A stretch of DNA of 64,000 nucleotides from the NCBI RefSeq assembly GCF_002999335.1, contig NW_020312151.1:1-64000 (forward strand), read 5' to 3'. The stretch comes from Cyclospora cayetanensis. Lineage: Eukaryota > Apicomplexa > Conoidasida > Eucoccidiorida > Eimeriidae. Positions 61,068 through 64,000 of the stretch are shown here, piece after piece (position 1 is the stretch's first letter; each line of letters opens with the position of its first letter). The notes beneath the pieces were generated by a model, which saw only the letters and a program-made list of their open reading frames with translations, was not told the DNA's origin and did not search any database. The position numbers and the translations under genes were made by a program.

Positions 61068-61548
61068 TTCGGGGAGCAGATCTCTGAAATGTGGTCACTT
61101 GGTGTCTTTTCGTGCGAATGCACAAAAAAGCAAAGGAGAGGCGAGGACAAGCAGCAGCAGCGGCAGCTGCCGCTGCTGCTGCTCTGTGCAGGTGAGGGAG
61201 TCGCAGCTATCCTTCTGCTGCTTCTACCAAGGAGGGAGGCGACAGCGGAAGGGCGCCGGAAGCAAAATAGGAGGCACACTTGGTAGAAGAAAGCGAAAAG
61301 CTGACTCAATAAAGCACACCCTGAAATGCTGATTACGTTGTAGCCAATAGGCAGAGGCAGGGTGTCGGCACAGACGAGCAAGGGGCCCTCCCTCGTCGGG
61401 GGCAGCCACCTCTCACACAACGCGGGCTGCATACGGTTTGAATCACAGGCACAGGAGACAGGGGGGCCCTCTGAAGCACTTTTCCTACATTCTCTATCTC
61501 TCTATATCTATATGTGTCTCTCTTTCTTCCTTCCCCGATAAGTAGACG
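61068..61548. promoter_or_regulatory. Divergent intergenic region, putative bidirectional promoter
   Basis: About 480 bases between the Sec16 start codon (-) and the first identified exon of the plus-strand unknown gene. A CT/TATA-rich patch lies at 61491-61530. No defined core elements; inference from gene orientation only. Confidence 0.3.
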
Positions 61549-62614
61549 TGCTCAAGAATGCCCTCGGCGCAGCGCATGCTCCCCAGTGCCAGCCTCAAGC
61601 CGTGAACTCCTCAAGCCAAACCCCCAAAGCGTCATCGAAATCCAAAGATCATGCGCATTCCAGGCTTTCCCACCCTCACCTTCCGCAAGGACTCCCTCCT
61701 TGTCCAGTGCTGCGTCGCTGCAAGCCTGTGGTAAGTAGAGCCTAGAGCACGAGGCTGTACTGCAGAGGGCACTCTTTTTCTCTGGCAGGCGGGAACCACG
61801 CAGCAGCACAACAGCTGTCTGCTGCGAGGCTAAACGGCGGTGTCGAGGGGGGCGGCCTCTTTGCTGCTGTGCGCAGGTTTGCGCCTCCAGATGCCGTGAC
61901 AGTGGCTGGACTCTACTGGTTCGAGCGGCAGGTACTTCCTTCCTACATGCGATAAATTCTTAGAGGCATCCCCAATTTGTGTGCAAGACGCCTGTTTTAG
62001 GGCCGGTTCTCGCCACTGCATATCATCTCTAGTAACCTCCCTTGTTTTAAGGGGACCTTCCCTGCGGACGAATTCGCTCTGTGCTTTCTCTCTCTCTCTC
62101 TCTCTCGCCTGTTGCCTATCGATGTGTGCATGCCGATCGCATCGCAAGGGGCGACGCTTCCCACCATGCGTAGCGTGTAGCGGCACTTTCCACTCCAAAG
62201 GGCTCACTGTGACTTTCGTGGGAGCGTCGACGGACAGACAGACAGTCAAACAAACACACGAGCAGACAGACAGATATCCGGACAGACAGAGAGGCACTCG
62301 GAATCCACTATGTCATCTACCTACGTCGCCTAATTGTGTGTGTAACCTTGCTTCTGTTTCTGTCCTAGCGCTGTCGTCGTGCTCTCATCTGGTTGCTCTC
62401 ACGCGCTACCCGCAGTCTTAAACGCTGGCACCTCTCGCACAAGAGCTTTAAATATGTTTTGTTGCTCCTTTGGCTTCAGAATGGTCGTCGGCGGTGCCCT
62501 ACCTCCTCCACGCCCTCTATAGACGATTCTTTAGCGAAATTCCTAAAGCAGAAGAAAGGCACTTTCTGCGTGGACGTGCAGAAGAACAAAACCTTTGTCT
62601 CTCTAAGGGCCTGA
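61549..62614 (+). CDS. Unknown small protein, three exons (5' end unresolved)
   Basis: Not recognised. Exons: about 61549-61730, 61789-61931 and 62480-62614, with donors GTAAGT and GTACTT and acceptors CTGGCAG and GCTTCAG. Phases agree (1, then 0). Reading: ASLQACG, then GNHAAAQQLSAARLNG, VRRFAPPDAVTVAGLYWFERQ, and finally SLAKFLKQKKGTFCVDVQKN with NKTFVSLRA before TGA. No ATG is in frame in the first listed exon, so an upstream exon must supply the start. The last exon is basic and protein-like. No signal peptide or TM segment seen. Confidence 0.55.
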
Positions 62615-64000
62615 ACCGCCCGCCAAGTTCATAGACGGGGGGGAAAGGGGGGTCTGACGCTTCGAGACAAAGCTGCACACGCGCCTGGGGTGGAGAACCA
62701 CGCAGCCTCTCTACCGCCGCGTTTTGCAGCTGAGCGATAAAACAGCTGCATGCAAAGAGGGTGCGAAGTGGGGGAGGGGGAGAGAGGGGGTTGGAGGTTG
62801 GCAGGTGATGCAAGCGGGTGTGTAAAGGGGGTCCTCTTTCTATCTCTCTCTGCAGATATCTGTGCTGCCAAACCGAGAACCCCCTACGGATGCCACATAG
62901 TAGGGAAACAGGAAAAGTGGTAGTAGTGGTTTCCCTAGTTGCGGCAGGCGCTAGCGTGTCTTTCGCCGTCGGCAATGTGTGTACCACGCACTCGAAGGGC
63001 TCCGTAGGGGAACGGCCAACTTTCAAACTAATGCATACGTAGTAGGATTTCATTGCTTTCAAACATGACCCTTCTGCCTTCCCCTGCCCGCTTGCTTAGA
63101 GTTCTCGAGATGACGGGAGAGGAACTGCTACTAGGGGCGCGTCGGCACACTCTGATTGCTGCAGCCATTCACAGCAAGTTGCGCTCTAGCAACCAGCGCG
63201 CACGCATGCACAATTGCATCTGGCCATACCCAATTGACACTTCTCCACCATGCGCGAAAATATGCAAATAAAGAACCCAGTAAATAATTTCAAAACTAAT
63301 CTTCAGCGAATGTAATTAGTCCACAAAAAAAGCTTGAGCCGCCACAGGCTGCAGCTACTGAGTCACGAGACCAGAAAAGGCCCTTGAGAACCCTGAAGAG
63401 GCAGTCTCGAGGGGGCTCCTTGTAGTGTGCTTGAAGAATTCCTTCCTCCCTTTTCCCCTGGCTATTAACCTGCGTTCCGCTTGCAACGGTTTCAAGGGCA
63501 GCTCGCAGAGGGGTGCACGGTTAGGCGAGGGGTACTTCAGCAGGTCTGGCTCTCAAAAAGCGCACGCCCAGTGCGAAGGAGTAAGTCCAATAGGGAGTTT
63601 GGCAGCAAAGACAGACGTTACTAAGAGCCCCTCTCGGGTGCAAGGTGAGCCGTCATGGCAAGCGGGATCATCTGAAGAGACCTCGGGGGATCAACCATGC
63701 CCAGTGTCAGGGAAGCCGCCTGTACACCGCTCCTGTAAAAGCATTTTTAATGGAACGACGCGGAAAAGGCTCGTCGCCAGAGCCCTGTTCACGAGGGCCT
63801 CCGGGTGTATGTGCAGGTGTCGAACGGCTCTTGGTTGTCGGAGCCAGTGCTTTATCGGTCCCCTGCTCGGCGGTGACAGCATCCCATAGAGCATTATGTG
63901 GGAAAAGCAACCTTTGAGAGCCTCATCAGGGAGGTTTCGATTTTTACAATGCATGCACGCTGCACTGCCATGGGCCCCCTGGGGTGGGGCCCCCCGAGGT
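62615..64000. other. Right-end segment, no gene recognised
   Basis: Open frames at 63425-63889 (+) and short minus frames lack family features. The last 35 bases are rich in GGGCCCC. A gene extending beyond the window is possible. Confidence 0.45.

Overview
The window looks like nuclear DNA of a coccidian apicomplexan, most probably an Eimeria species. Evidence: intron-rich eukaryotic genes with GT/AG splice sites; coding exons full of CAG/CTG triplet runs (polyGln, polySer, polyAla) of the Eimeria kind; feature-rich stretches alternating with gene-poor, repeat-bearing stretches; and an acetyl-CoA carboxylase with a signal-peptide-like N-terminal extension as in coccidian apicoplast enzymes. 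Species assignment is inference; no rRNA or organellar marker is present.

Layout. 1-6914 (+): 3' part of a VPS13 lipid-transfer protein gene. 6.9-9.5 kb: gene-poor, with an inverted pair of decayed repeat copies. 9505-11814 (+): proteasome subunit beta-3, five exons, first exon apparently holding only the start codon. 11.8-14.65 kb: low-complexity, no gene resolved. 14651-18875 (+): secreted-looking SAM-dependent (PRMT-like) methyltransferase. 20699-32708 (-): multidomain acetyl-CoA carboxylase, about 18 exons, convergent with the methyltransferase. 32.7-37.5 kb: gene-poor. 37556-about 40.4 kb (-): coiled-coil protein. 42773-45416 (-): secreted/membrane-anchored protein with a bacterial family-3 solute-binding-like module. 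46198-46599 (-): two-TM small protein (RNase K/V-ATPase f-like). 46803-47858 (-): TRAPPC4/Trs23. 48-52.6 kb: gene-poor, with further repeat copies. 53278-61067 (-): Sec16, 8 exons, about 2208 aa, with an enormous Gln-rich N-terminal half. About 61.5-62.6 kb (+): small unknown gene divergent from Sec16. 62.6-64 kb: nothing recognised.

Functionally, Sec16 (ER exit sites), TRAPPC4 (TRAPP tethering) and VPS13 (lipid transfer at contact sites) all serve the early secretory/membrane system; ACC makes malonyl-CoA for apicoplast fatty-acid synthesis; PSMB3 is core proteasome. There is no sign of operons. Several gene models were checked by reading phase: Sec16 (6627 nt), PSMB3 (618 nt), TRAPPC4 (441 nt) and the solute-binding-like gene (2502 nt) all join with consistent phase into complete codon numbers. 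The most novel items are a dispersed, decayed repeat family carrying a recurring peptide signature (CYV-H/Q-LAV), and the solute-binding-like protein.
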